Below the pieces are notes generated by a model. It was given only the letters and a program-made list of their open reading frames with translations. It did not search any database and was not told the DNA's origin. Of a stretch of DNA of 64,000 bases, positions 10,880 through 21,769 are shown one piece after another. A program made the translations under genes and the position numbers. Source of the DNA: Metellina segmentata (Eukaryota > Arthropoda > Arachnida > Araneae > Tetragnathidae); NCBI GenBank assembly GCA_947359465.1, contig OX375880.1, positions 10,230,432-10,294,431 on the forward strand, written 5' to 3'. Each line of letters begins with the position of its first letter. The first letter of the stretch is position 1.

Positions 10880-11279
10880 TTTAGAAAGCTAAGACAGAAG
10901 AGAGTACATGAAAGTAGCTAGCTGTTATTCTTGGATTGTTATTCATCTTTCAATCAAGTTGTAAAGTTATCTTTCAATTGTTATTCTTGGAGTTGAACAA
11001 TTCCTTCTCCCTGTTAAATAAATGTATTACTTAGATCAGCAGAGTGGCTGAATATAAAATAATTACATTGATACTTTCCATTCCGAAACCAAAACTGAGT
11101 ATATTCGACGCACTATCAGAAGGTGGGTCAGTATTGACATTTACGTTTTTTATTGCTGTAAGCATAATTTTCGTCGGATTTCGATGTTTTAAAATGCTCC
11201 CAACATTCCAAATTATTATTTTTTAAATGCTTTTGAAGAATCGATTTTTTGAAGGGTAAAAGGTATTATGTCCCCTAAG
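10880..11279. other. no gene seen
   Basis: Contains repeated 'ttattcttgga' and 'tctttcaat' blocks at 10920-10995 (an imperfect local duplication). No coding family recognised. Confidence 0.35.
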
Positions 11280-11378
11280 TGCAAGATCCGAGGACAACAC
11301 CTCGTAATTTTGAACCACGGTCAGATGACGAGGCAACACCTGAGCTGGCTCCCCACTCTCCAAACTTCCACATTGAGT
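11280..11378 (-). repeat. SINE body fragment
   Basis: 'caagatccgaggacaacacc' to 'ctccaaacttccaca'; both ends missing. Confidence 0.8.
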
Positions 11379-12252
11379 TTCATAGTTTCATATCCGGTGG
11401 TAATCTTTCACATTTTACTAAGTTGAAATGAGCGCCCCCCTCCCCCCTTTTATCAGAAATATGTATTCAAACTATTTATAAAATACTATCGTGAAATATT
11501 TGAAGAAATTTTGCCTTTCAGTTTGTACAAGCTTTTTCATTGTGAACTAATAGGCCTGCAACTAGTCGCAAGAATTCGATTATAGGAATTGAGACCATTG
11601 AAGAAAGCGAGACTTTGATAAATTGTTCACATTTGTAAGGCGCCAAACATTTACCTCATGGTCGAGTATGAGTTGATAGATTGAGCCTGGACAGCCTATA
11701 ACACGGAGGCCAAATGAAGGGCCTGAATTCAGTTGAGCAACAGAGTAATTAGTTTTCTGCGAGTTTCAAACCATCAGCGTGTAGGCGGTGGTCGCCTCAA
11801 GGAAAAGGTCAAACTTTACCATGCTGTGAAATGAACTAAAAGCAGAAAAACAACGCATTGATTTCATTTCAACAAAGACAAATGGAAAACTGGATTCCAA
11901 GCGTAATTTCTAAATTCATTTTTTTTATTGAACAAAAGCAAACTTCCCGTTCACTACAGAAGTACAACGCGGTGCTGACAGAAGTAAGTTGATTAAACAT
12001 AGAAACAGTATGGGAAAAGTTAACTAAAATTAAAAAGTTTTGATGAGCTTGACAAATGAGTATAAAAGCAGATTAGATTGAACAAAAACATTGAGTTTCA
12101 TGATGGCCATGTTTTACCCAGTCTTCTCAAATCATTTTAAAAGCACATTTTTGAGAGATAGAATTTTCTTATGCAGGACAACTGAAACGCAAATGCTCCA
12201 CATCTTGTAGTTGCTTTTTCGAACACTCGCACACATCATAAGTCCGGTGATG
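11379..12252. other. no gene seen
   Basis: About 0.9 kb with no open frame of note and no recognised repeat. Confidence 0.4.
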
Positions 12253-12815
12253 GCACTACATAAAAAAAAGTATTTGTACACTGCATGTTTTTCAGAAAAA
12301 AGTGCTTTAGATTTCTATTTTGTAACGGGTAGGCCCACCTTTCGTTTGAATTACAGCTGCAACACGTCGGGGCGTACTGTCCACAAGTTCGCTGTGAGTC
12401 TGGGCAGAAATAGCTCGCCATGCCTCTAGCAAAGCTGTGAAAAGAGATTAACGTGCGTGGCAGTGTCACACTCGAAGCTTCAGTTTATCCCACAAGTGCT
12501 CGATCGGATTGAGATCGTGGCTCTGAACAGACCTGTCAAGCAAATTCATCTAATTTTCATTACACCAGTCCAGCATACGTTTTGCAATATGAAATGGAAC
12601 TCGATCCTGTTGGAACAAACAACCATCCTCGCCGTAGTATTATTGCCTTAGTGTAAGCAATTCTGAATGATCCAGAACGTCGAGGTACACGTCAGTGTTC
12701 ATTGTACCAATAACATAAAGCAATGGGCTGAGTCCTAACGAGGAAATCAACCCCACACTAAGATGGATCCCTCTGAATTTCTGGCGAGTCCAAATACTTT
12801 AATCATATAGTGTAG
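12253..12815 (-). mobile_element. Tc1-like deletion derivative (second Tc1 family)
   Basis: Degenerate terminal repeats: 'aagtatttgtacactgcatg' on the left, and on the right 'gtccaaatactttaatcata' in inverted form. On the minus strand at about 12330-12540 is the degraded transposase C-terminus: a block like 'SHDLNPIEHLWDKLKL' (third catalytic Glu region), later 'CSCNSNERWAYP' in a shifted frame. The N-terminal half is deleted. Same family as 5690-5868 and 22463-22575. Confidence 0.75.
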
Positions 12816-12955
12816 ATACTTAGCAAAATTTCCATAGCCAGATAAAAACTCTGTAATTTTGAAGTTTGCGAAGAAAAATAATTATGAATTCCATCTATGC
12901 TGAAAAGAATGAAAGTGTTTTGAGTAGGGTCAGCTTTCTCAGACGAGACATACTC

Positions 12956-13292
12956 TTAGTTCCACTTAGCAACAAGCCTATCATAACATGAGGCTTTCAA
13001 ATAGCACTTAGGAATATTAACAATTCCATCAACTGCTAAATCCAAAGCGTCTTTGCCTAAAAAATAATCTCTTTCATTCCGTAAATCCCACAATGTCCAC
13101 GCACATAGGCAAAGAAAGTCTAAATTCCTCTATTTTAAGAGAACTTGTTAAAAGTGTTTCAACAACTACCTTCTCTCTGCTCGCAGCATTTTGCATTAAT
13201 TGTAGATAGGACAGAATCGCTACAAATAAGGCACTTTGAACAAACATTTTCATTTTCTGTAAACCACTAACTGCAAGATTAATGAAAAGCAA
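12956..13292 (-). pseudogene. unrecognised coding relic
   Basis: Not recognised. From Met at 13253 (or 13292) the minus strand reads a hydrophobic N-terminus ('MKMFVQSALFVAILSYLQ') like a signal peptide and stops at 13074-13076. In the +1 frame, starting near 13125, it reads coding-like sequence containing 'CAWTLWDLRNERDYFLG' and 'DGIVNIPKCYLKASC', ending at a TAA at 12956-12958. One frameshift would join the two. Either an exon/intron boundary or decay could explain it. No function is proposed. Confidence 0.3.
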
Positions 13293-13517
13293 TTTCGCTT
13301 GAAAGATAGTACATTCAAAACAGATGTGGTGCTAAATTTTTTTTAATCATTTGTAAGTTATAAAAGTAATTCAAAAGAAACACATGTTTCTCAGTAAATG
13401 AATTTTCCAAGTAACGTATGCAGTTGATTTTGGAATCAGGAATACTTCTCACGCCAAACTTAGAGTGGTTAATTATCAATGGAGTGCAATGGAAAGGGTT
13501 GGAAGGCACCTATTTTG

Positions 13518-13815
13518 AAGGGTAGTTGGTAGTTGAATTTAGCAAAACACCTGGCTATTTTCGACTATCCGGGATCAATACAAAAGGGAAAGTTCAAAGG
13601 GCAACGCATCGTAATTTTGAACCAGTCAGATGACGAAAACAGCTCCTAAGCTGACTCTCCAAACTTCCACACCACACCAACGAGAGGATATTTTACACCT
13701 CGGCAGATTTAACGTGAACCAGCCCCTGCCTGTACGAAGGTCACTGGACGGACCTAGTTTTAATCTCGCAACTCTCCAGTTGTCTCTATCCGTTAATCTT
13801 CCAACTGGGACTGTG
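13518..13815 (-). repeat. SINE, head type B, diverged
   Basis: Diverged copy: 'tagttggtagttg' tail, 'ctatccgggatcaatac', 'gtaattttgaaccagtcaga' and the head block 'ctgcctgtacgaaggtcact'. Confidence 0.78.
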
Positions 13816-13819
13816 TTAA

Positions 13820-14060
13820 TCTTCCGTTCCAAAGGGTTCTATTCGATGCAAAGAAACAATAGAATCGTTCCAAAAGATTATATCCTTCGGAAAGAACCAT
13901 TGGAATCTTTCCAAGGGATTCTATTCAAATGAAAGAGTAATAGCTTCGTCTCAAAGGATTTTATTCCAAGGAAGGCTCAAAAGAATTGTTTTATTCCAAG
14001 TAGTATTCTATTTCAAGAAGAGGACCAATAGAATCTTTAAAAATTGAACGAAAACCCATG
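13820..14060. repeat. degenerate array of a ~30-bp motif
   Basis: Blocks of the type 'ccaaagggttctatt', 'ccaagggattctattc' and 'tcaaaggattttattcc' recur six or more times in both orientations. Origin unknown. Confidence 0.45.
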
Positions 14061-14315
14061 GATTCTTTCATTCAATAGTTACTGTTATTTAATTATTAAG
14101 TGTATTGGGAGGTAGAAGCAATACTACTCCACCTCGTAAGTCTTGCGGCTCTCAGAGAATTAAATAAAAACATTACTGGGGGGGGGTTTGTAAATCCTGT
14201 GTATGTTTAAAACGGTTTTCGTAATAAAGATATTTGAAGGGACTTGAAGGGCCTATAGACCCTTCCCTCTGTTTATCATATCCATTTTTCATTCCTCAAT
14301 CGTTTTACTCAAATA

Positions 14316-15120
14316 CACACTCTATAACAAGAAAATCGGTGCACTAAGAAGGTGCAGAATGACTGTGGTGCCGAGCTCGATCCACTTCGAACGGTGCTGA
14401 TTGGGGACGTATAGTCGTTAGTGACGAGTCCCGTTTCCAACTGTGTCCTGACTACAACCGCAGACTTGACTGGAGACGTCTAGAGCAGCGTGGGGATCCT
14501 GCCCTTACTATGGCACGCCACATATGCCCACAACAGGGCGTTATGGACTGGGGTGCCATCTCCTTTGAAAGCCCTTTGGTAGTCATTTCTGGCACACTTA
14601 CAGCACAGGGGTACGTAGACGACATTCTACGACCGGTTCTGTTACCGTTCCTTTTGCGACACCTGGACTTACTTCTCAACATGATAATGCCCGGTTGCAT
14701 ACAGCACTTGTTGGTATAAATTGTCTTCAAGCTTTCCCAACGCTTCCTTGGGCAGCTAGGTCTCCTGATCTATCTCCCATTAAGCACATTTGGGGCATTA
14801 TGAGAAGGCGATTGTGACCCTCCCGGAATGGTGACCCTATAGCCCGACAGTTGGAGACAATTTGGCAAGAAATTCCGCAGGACACCATCCGGGAACTTTT
14901 TCAGTCTATGCCGCGCCGGGTGACAGCTTGCATCCAGGCAACAGGTGGATCAACGCCTTATTGTCTTCCTCACTTTGTAACAGTCAAACTCTGAAATAAA
15001 TCATTCAATTGTTCTGAAATTTGAATCGTTTATTCTTCTATGTATATTCTTCACATCCACCCATTTTTATCGCAGTCGCGCAACTCCTTCTTGGTGCGTT
15101 GATTATTTGGTTATAGATTG
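14316..15120 (+). mobile_element. Tc1-like element (third family), 5' half deleted
   Basis: Left end 'cactctataacaagaaaatc'; the right end 15080-15120 is its inverted form ('cttggtgcgttgattatttg'), with TA at 15121-15122. The transposase remnant runs about 14395-14992: 'SDESRFQ' block near 14425, 'YVDDILRPVLLPF' at about 14612-14650, then a frameshift, and 'AARSPDLSPI' at about 14752-14785. The residue after that Ile is Lys, where relatives carry the catalytic Glu. Same family as 16823-18230. Confidence 0.87.
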
Positions 15121-15122
15121 TA

Positions 15123-15840
15123 TTTTCAATTCAATTCAGAATACCTCCCAAATCAAGTTTCTTAAACCAGTCCAAAAGCATCGTATATCCATCAAACCAA
15201 ACCAGACGTAATAGGAGTGTTCTGACAACATAGAAGAACATTCATTTCCAAAGAACAGGTCAGTCCATTGTGAGACTGTTAATAAATTTTTTCGAACGTA
15301 TCTGATGTTGACATTTTGTTTGGTCGAATCCTCTTTTTATAACGAAAAAAAATAATAATTGTTTCACTCGGAGTGCAATTTATAGCTCAAGGGGTAGAAA
15401 AAATACCACATTTTATCTGGAACGAACTTAATTGGATTGTCTATTCATTGTATGCTGAGTTTATGACTTCAACTCTTACTAGCAACGACAGATGAAAAAT
15501 TGGCGAGGAGTTTCAAGAGGATACGGGTGGTTTTGTAGTGAGGATTTAATGACGAAGCAAGTCGCCACCATGTTGGTTTCCCCTGATGACACGATTTTGA
15601 AAAATTAAATTTTGTTAAATTGAAATAATTTTATAATTTTTTTTTAAACGGAGGTTTTTTTTGAGGACGCTGAAGAGGATAAATTCGACAAAAGTTATAT
15701 TCTACACCTGTTTAACCCTAAAAAGGGCACTGAGCCCAAAATAATTGTCTGATAGTGCTTTAGGGTGCAACTGCCCCGAGCAATAGAAGCAATAACTTGA
15801 CCTTAACTTGATTAACTTAGGCCGTAACAATTGACCGCCT
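15123..15840. other. no gene seen
   Basis: No repeat family or coding frame recognised. Confidence 0.4.
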
Positions 15841-15841
15841 A

Positions 15842-16145
15842 TTAAGTAAGTAGTTTGAATGTGTTCCACACTGGAGTAACGGTCTATTGGAGAGGGTCCT
15901 GGAACCACCCCGAAGGGAAAGATTCGAGCGAGTACAACGTCATTTTGTCATTTGAATGGGTCAAATGAGAAGTAAACACCTGAGCTGGCACTCCATTCAA
16001 CAAACTTCCACGCCAACGTCGGAGCATTTGAGGTCGTCACGGATTTAACGTGTCCCCACGTATAAAACAAACTTTGGTTTGATAGGGTTTCGAACTCGCA
16101 TCCTTTCGGTAGCTAATCCGTGACTTTATCAACTGGGTAACCTTG
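15842..16145 (-). repeat. SINE, head type B, diverged
   Basis: 'gtaagtagtttgaatgtgtt' tail region, diverged body, head 'gggtttcgaactcgcatcc' and 'tccgtgactttatcaac'. The reading order is complete. Confidence 0.8.
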
Positions 16146-16822
16146 TAAGTGGACATACACACATGTATAGTTCTTACTGACACAAAAGAAATACACCCAG
16201 AGTAGTTTCTGGAATTGAACTTAAGTAACCTATGTTGCTAATTTTTGGACTCCGTACACTTAATCATCAGATATGTCAAATGAGATATTTATGTACCATA
16301 GCAACTGTACATTGTACAGCCGCCCCCCCCCCAAAAAAAAAAAAAAAAAAAACGACTCACCCCCCAATCGCAATTGCACAGTTTACATCGCAGAGCGAAA
16401 TGGAAGGTAGAAATCAATAGGGATGAATCTTTTCTACAAATATCAATATTTAAAATTTGTCTAAGGTGCTGTCTTTATATTATAAATTGGGTGCTTGTAC
16501 CGATAATTTTAATACGAGCTCACATTTTTTTATCACAAATTTAGATTTTACACACAGCTTCAGACGGAAATAAAAAAAGTACATCAATTTTATTGGATTT
16601 TTCACCGATTTGTAAGTGTTTGAAAATTGGATCTCCTAATGTTAAATTGGTGTTTCACGTTTTTTGTTATACTTGCTAAAAATATTCATTTTTCTGGGAA
16701 ATTGTTTTTCTATCCTTTGGTACCCAAAAACCGAAACATAATCTATACACATTTTAATTATCAAACTAAATTTTACTATTTTTTATTAACTATGAAATTA
16801 ATATATTCATAAAAATTATATA

Positions 16823-18230
16823 TACTCTATAACAAAAAAAATCGACGCACCAAGAAGGAGATGTCCGATGGAAACAAAAATTGGTGGATAGGAAAATTAT
16901 GTACAGAATAGAAAATGATTAAAATTTCAGAACAATTGAATGATTTATTTCAGAGTTACAGTAACGAGCTCAATAAGGTGTTGACCCGCTTCTAGCCTGG
17001 ATGCAAGCTGCCACACAGCGTGGCATAGACCGATAAAGCTCCCGGATGGTCTCCTGCGGTATTTCTTGCCAAATTTGCTCCAACTGTCGGACTACGTCAT
17101 CAACATTCCCTACCCGATGCAGTCGCCTTCCCATCATATCCCAGACATGCTCGATGGGAGAGAGATCTGGTGATCTGGCTGGCCAAGGAAGTGTTTGACA
17201 AGCTTGTATACAGTTCATAGCAACACGTGCTGGATGTGGTCTGGCATTGTCTTGCTGAAAAATAAGCCCAGGATACTGCGAAAGAAACGGTAGCAAAACA
17301 GGTCTCAGAATGTCGTCAACGTATCGCTGTGCAGTAAGTGTACCTCTAATGACGACCAAACGGGTCCGGTTATCAAGGAAAATGGCACCCCAGACCATAA
17401 CTCCTTGTTGAGGGCCCGTGTGGCGTGCAATAGTGAAAGCAGGATCGGCACGCTGCCCTGGTCGTCTCCAAACGAGTCTTCGATGATCGTCAAGACACCG
17501 TTGGAAGCGGGATTCGTCGCTAAAGACTATACGTCCCCAGTCAGCATCATTTCAGCCTGATCGAGCCAAGCACCACTGTAATCTGGCTCGACAGTGTGCA
17601 GGCGTGAGTGGCAGGTGGCGCAATGGTAGGTACGAGCGTAGATTTCGCTCTCTCAGCCGTCTGTGAATGGTCATGGTGGACACTCGTGTGTGGGTCGCAC
17701 GACTGATGGTTGATAGCGATGAATCAGGCGCTGTAACAGTTGATCTGACAATCACTCTGTCCTCGCGATCTATTGTGGCCCTACGTCGACCTCTACCATC
17801 ATGACGCTGAAATCTGCCATTGTCCACCCACTCTTGCCAGCATCTTCTAATCGCCGCATCGCTTCGACTCACATGACTAGCGATTCTCCGATTTGCCCAA
17901 CCTGCCTCTTTCAATCCAATGATACGACCTCTTTCAAACTCTGAAAATTGCTCGTAATGAACTCGAATCCTGCGGCGAGGCATTTTTTCAGTCGTTGAAA
18001 GGTATCCTAAATCGCAATGCAGCAGAAATTTTTAACAACAGTTCAAGAACAACTCCTTATATACATCTGCTGGATGCGCAGTTCCAATTCGCTGGAGATC
18101 GCACTATTCATTCAATAGACACCAAATTTTAATCATTTGCATATTTGATCAAAACATTTTTGCATGCGAAATTTCAAAGCAATCGGATGATTCCTTCTTG
18201 TTGCGTCGATTTTTTGTGTGTTATACAGTG
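16823..18230 (-). mobile_element. Tc1-like element (third family), full length
   Basis: Left end 'tactctataacaaaaaaaat', with right end 18190-18230 inverted. The ends share 'atcgacgca', then C or A, then 'caagaagga'. Flanking TA lies at 16821-16822 and 18231-18232. At 1408 bp it is close to the usual length and holds a single transposase gene on the minus strand. Confidence 0.92.
16970..17983 (-). pseudogene. Tc1 transposase, complete but for one TGA
   Basis: A 337-codon frame interrupted by one stop, TGA at 17552-17554 (codon 144), with the same frame open on both sides. The N-terminus 'MPRRRIRVHYEQFSEFERG' starts the first helix-turn-helix. A GR-rich AT-hook-like linker 'HDGRGRRRATIDRED' precedes the second HTH. 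The first catalytic Asp is in 'FSDESRF' (about residue 156), the second in 'FQQDNARPH' (about 245), and Glu in 'SPDLSPIEHVWD' (about 278). By my count the last two are separated by 32 residues, not the 34 usual in Tc1. The stop replaces a residue that relatives have as Trp. It would be inactive unless the TGA is read through or is a sequencing error. Confidence 0.93.
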
Positions 18231-19115
18231 TATATACATGAATAGAGACCTGAGTAAATTTTAACTCCATACGATTCATTAATTACTGAAACATCGGAAT
18301 TCCAAATTTTTCAGGTTATTAAGTGCATAATTAGTAACGGAGTGTGACTGTTTGCAAAATTCGATTATTATCGTTATTAGGGATTGTTCACTAAGTGAAA
18401 GCAGAAATTTCTGCTAATAGATACTGGGATTCAATAAGAATCGATTCTGATTTTGTCGTCAACCAAATGGACCTAACCGGCTGCATCAGGTTATTGACTG
18501 GGACGGCCACTACACTTCATATTAATATCTATAATGTGATTGTATAATGTTATTAAATTATTTATTATAAAGCTTTTGTATGAAGGGTATTTTATCACGC
18601 TTTGCTAGGCATAATTTAACTCCATAATTCAGGTATTTCTAAAACATAATTAGCAACCTACTTATACTACTGCAGGTTAAAATTGTAGCAATCCACTTAT
18701 TGGACACAACGACACTATCATGTGTCACACTCTAACAAACCTTCCTCAAACAGTCGTTGAAAACGACACAATTCGAATCCGCCCTTTTTACTGCAGAGTT
18801 AAATTTTTACACGTTCCCTCAATGGCGTTTATGGATTTTCTCGGTCAATTTTACGCTGTTTTTCACTATTTTTTCTTCAAATCCGCCTGAAATTGTGCGT
18901 AAAATCTAAATTTGTGATAAAAGATGGGGGTTCGTATTGAACCTATCGGAACAAGCACCCATATTAATATGAAGACGGCCCCTTAGACAAATTTTGCAAA
19001 TTGCTATTTATAGAAAACATTCATCCCTATCGATTTCTTCCACCCGTTTTGTTCTGCGATGTAAATTGTGCAATTGCAATCGTGTGAGTCGTTTTTTTTT
19101 TGACGGTTGTACCTT

Positions 19116-19570
19116 AGCAGCTTGACTGTGTGTATATTCATTTTTTTTATGAATTAAACTTTGAATAAAAATACTTTTATGTATAAAAATCCCTTTTTAC
19201 AATAACAAAAACACCAAAGGGTATGAGCAGGGTCTCCCCTATCGGGTAATTATTGGTGGGAGTGATTTAGAAATCACTGCTTATACCTTAGAGTCCGGCT
19301 CCCGCGAGAAGGCATTCGAGTCACGTGGCATTGAATGAGTCTATTCTTTAAGTAAGTTCATAAGTTGGAACTTAACTGAACCAATCGCTTCCACAACTGA
19401 CCCCTTTAGTGCGAATTCTGGCTCTAAATGGATAGTTTAGGGGCTGTTTCTTAGTTAGCATATTTTTATGTACTTGGCGAGCGCCAAAAACGTTGACAAC
19501 TTCTCAGTAAGTCCCTGATCTCTTGACGTGTTAGGACGACATCGCCAGCGTTCCGTTGCAGGAACCATTC
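19116..19570. other. no gene seen
   Basis: Includes a tRNA-like-looking stretch at 19245-19335 that does not fold convincingly (see rejected items). Nothing else recognised. Confidence 0.4.
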
Positions 19571-19574
19571 TTTT

Positions 19575-20060
19575 TTTTTTTACTTAGGATAGTACAACTA
19601 TTTGTGTACTAAGTGTAGTAAGAATGTTACAAATACTTTGTGTAAGTCGGATAGAACACATATTTTGTGTACTTAGGATAGTGCAACTCCTTGTACACTT
19701 AGGATAGTACAACTCTTAGGTACTTCGGGTAGTACAACTCTTTGTGTACTAAGAATAGTACAACTCTCTTTGTACTAAGAATAGTACAACTCTTTGTGTA
19801 CTAAGAATAAGTACAACTATGGGTACTTAGGGTAGTGCAACTCTTTCGTGCACTTAGGATAGTACAACTCTTAGGTACTTATGGTAGTACAACTCTATGT
19901 ATACTAAGGAAAATTACAAATTTTTTGTGTGCGTAGAATAGTACAAATATTTTGTGTGCGTAGAATAGTACAAATATTTTGTATACTTAGGTTAGTACAA
20001 CTCTTTGAGTACTTAGAATAGTATAACTCTTTAGGTACGTAGAATAGTACAAATTCCAAT
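19575..20060. repeat. minisatellite, ~26-bp unit
   Basis: About eighteen degenerate copies of a unit like 'tagtacaactctttgtgtac' plus 'ttagga', with successive 'tagtacaactct' blocks about 25-26 bp apart. The units contain GTAC pairs that make each partly self-complementary. It lies 100-600 bp upstream of the galactosyltransferase exon, in its presumed intron or promoter. Confidence 0.85.
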
Positions 20061-20129
20061 TAATGTAAATAAACACTGAATGTATAGTTACAGTTAAAGT
20101 TTGTATTTTTGTATGGGCCTTAATCCTTT

Positions 20130-20154
20130 GCTTATATTCTCTTCTTTTTCTCAG
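20130..20154 (+). promoter_or_regulatory. candidate splice acceptor before the galactosyltransferase exon
   Basis: A pyrimidine-rich tract 'attctcttctttttctcag' ends in AG at 20153-20154. It suggests that an upstream noncoding exon is spliced to position 20155, with translation starting at 20200. Not proven. Confidence 0.5.
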
Positions 20155-20199
20155 GATGAGGTACCGTCTGCGACCACCGCTGCACCCAACTACTCCCCC

Positions 20200-21178
20200 A
20201 TGGTGGGGACTCGCCGACTGCGCCTGAAGAAGATCGTCCTCTCCGTGTCCGTCTTTGTCAGCTGCGCCCTCCTGGTCGTCCGCACCGCCCTGCACCACAA
20301 AAGCTCCCTCCCGGAGCTACCTCCCCTCCCGACGGTCCAACCCTTCCCAGCATCCGCCTTCGACCCCCTCCGTCTGCCCGGGTACGCCCTGGGCACCGCG
20401 GACGCCTGCCGGTCACCCCATCCCACCCTGCTGGCCGTCGTCCACTCCGCCCCGTCCCACCTGCTGCACCGCAAGGCCATCCGCCGGACCTGGGGGCCGC
20501 CCGGACAACAACGTCCGGACGGTGTTCGTGGTCGGCCGCTCCACCCACCCGCAGATCCGGCAGCGCGTCCGGCTCGAGGCCGAGGAGCACGGCGACCTCG
20601 TGCTGCCGGACGTGCCCGACTCATACCACAACCTGACCCTCAAGCACGTCGCCGGACTCCGATGGGCGCTGCAGAACTGCCCGGGCGCCACCTTCGTCAT
20701 GAAGGCGGACGACGACGTCTTCGTGGACGTGGGGCGTGCCCTCAAGATCCTTTCGTCCGGCCTGACGTCCGATGACCTGATCGCGTGCCGGGTGGTGCCG
20801 GACGGCTCGGCCCCCAGGCGGTCCGGTAAATGGAAGGTGACGAGGGAGGAGTACCCGCCCTTGGACTACCCCGAGTACTGCAGCGGGCTGGCGTACTTCG
20901 CGCGTCCAGCCACCCTGGAGAGGGTGCTGGCCGCCGCCCTGTCCGGCAAGGTGCCCCGCCTGTGGATCGATGACGTGTTCGTGACGGGGCTGGCGGCCCG
21001 GCGCGCGGGCGTCCGGTTCCTCGATCTGGGCGTGTGGTACGCGAGGGACGACTGGATCGCCCTGGAGCGACTTCGGGAGCGTGGCACCATGCCCTGGATC
21101 GTCGTGGAGATGCAGCCCCGGCACTGGCCGGCGGACGCCATCGATATCTGGAGAATGGCAAACGGCGGAAATCCCTGA
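20200..21178 (+). CDS. beta-1,3-galactosyltransferase-like type II Golgi protein, one frameshift
   Basis: Glycosyltransferase family 31 (Galactosyl_T) enzyme, expected to add galactose or N-acetyl-hexosamine in beta-1,3 linkage in the Golgi lumen. Met at 20200 gives a short basic cytosolic tail, then a signal-anchor at about residues 12-30 ('KKIVLSVSVFVSCALLVV'). The family motif 'HRKAIRRTWG' follows at about 89-98. The frame then shifts: the run of five G at 20492-20496 has one base too many. Skipping one base restores 'GRPDNNVRTVFVVGRS' and an open frame to the stop, 325 residues in all. Sugar-nucleotide/metal motif 'KADDDVFVD' has Asp170-172; 'WIDDVFVTGL' is at about 255-264. No intron in the coding part. 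The gene is strikingly GC-rich in an AT-rich neighbourhood. A SINE starts about 10 bp after the stop. A sequencing error, an allele or a pseudogene would all explain the extra base. Confidence 0.9.
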
Positions 21179-21187
21179 GCTTATGTG

Positions 21188-21500
21188 AGGTAACCCGGTT
21201 AGAAGAGCGACGGACTAGCAACCATAGGGTTGCGAGATCGAATCCGACCAAAATGTACAAAGAGGGCTGGGGCACGTTAAATCCATCGTGGCCTTGAATG
21301 TCCTCACGTCGGCTTAGTGTGGAAGTGTAGAGAGTGGGATGCCAGCTCAGGTGTGACCCTGTAAACTGACCGTGGCTCAAAGTTACGTCCTCTGATCTTC
21401 CCCTCGGTAGTTGAACCCGAGGGGAAGATCTCGGGAGCTGAACCCGGAACAACAGCCCACTGTTTTGCTCCAGTGTGCCATAAATTAGGAAATACAAAAT
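21188..21500 (+). repeat. SINE, head type B
   Basis: Head 'acccggttagaagagcgacg' and 'gttgcgagatcgaatccgac', full body with a small internal duplication of 'gttgaacccgaggggaaga'-type sequence at 21411-21450. It ends near 'gtgtgccataaattag'. Confidence 0.85.
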
Positions 21501-21685
21501 ACCAATGTCCCCACATCGATGCAGTGTGGAAGTTTGGAGTGTGGAATGCCAGCTCAGGTGTGACCTCGTTAACTGACCGGGGCTTAAAATTACGTTCTGT
21601 TGTGATCTGATCTTTCTCCTTTTTGGTTGATCCCGAACCATCGCCAGTGTGACGTTAATTGAAATATCTACCGTTTATCTACCTT
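21501..21685 (+). repeat. SINE, 5'-truncated, directly after the previous copy
   Basis: Body from 'gtccccacatcgatgcagtg' to 'gtgacgttaattgaaatatc', with tail 'taccgtttatctacc'. The pair forms a head-to-tail dimer. Confidence 0.8.
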
Positions 21686-21769
21686 AAGCTCTCGTTATTA
21701 CATATGGACAAATCTGGCATCATATTCGTTGTTCCGGACCATCTATTGTTGTTACCATCTATGTTTTTT

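Larger units (their letters stand above)
16310..19115. mobile_element. long-inverted-repeat (foldback-type) element split by a Tc1
   Basis: Arms of about 250-300 bp at 16310-16600 and 18860-19115 are inverted copies. Shared blocks, in order from the outside, are 'cgactcac', 'gcaattgcacagtttacatc', 'gaatcttttctacaaata', 'aaatttgtctaagg' and 'atcacaaatttagatttta'. By eye the arms are about 80% alike. No coding frame lies in the element itself. The Tc1 at 16823-18230 inserted into its middle. Without the Tc1 it would be about 1.4 kb. Outer boundaries are approximate and no TSD was found. Confidence 0.7.

Noticed and set aside
19245..19335. Possible tRNA gene
   Set aside because: A 'ttcgagtcacg' stretch and a short stem are present, but no acceptor-stem pairing or proper A box could be found.
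20190..20624. Long open frames on the minus strand and in other plus frames across 20.2-21.6 kb (up to 299 codons)
   Set aside because: They are by-products of the high GC content of the galactosyltransferase gene; none shows a domain, and the real frame carries all family motifs.
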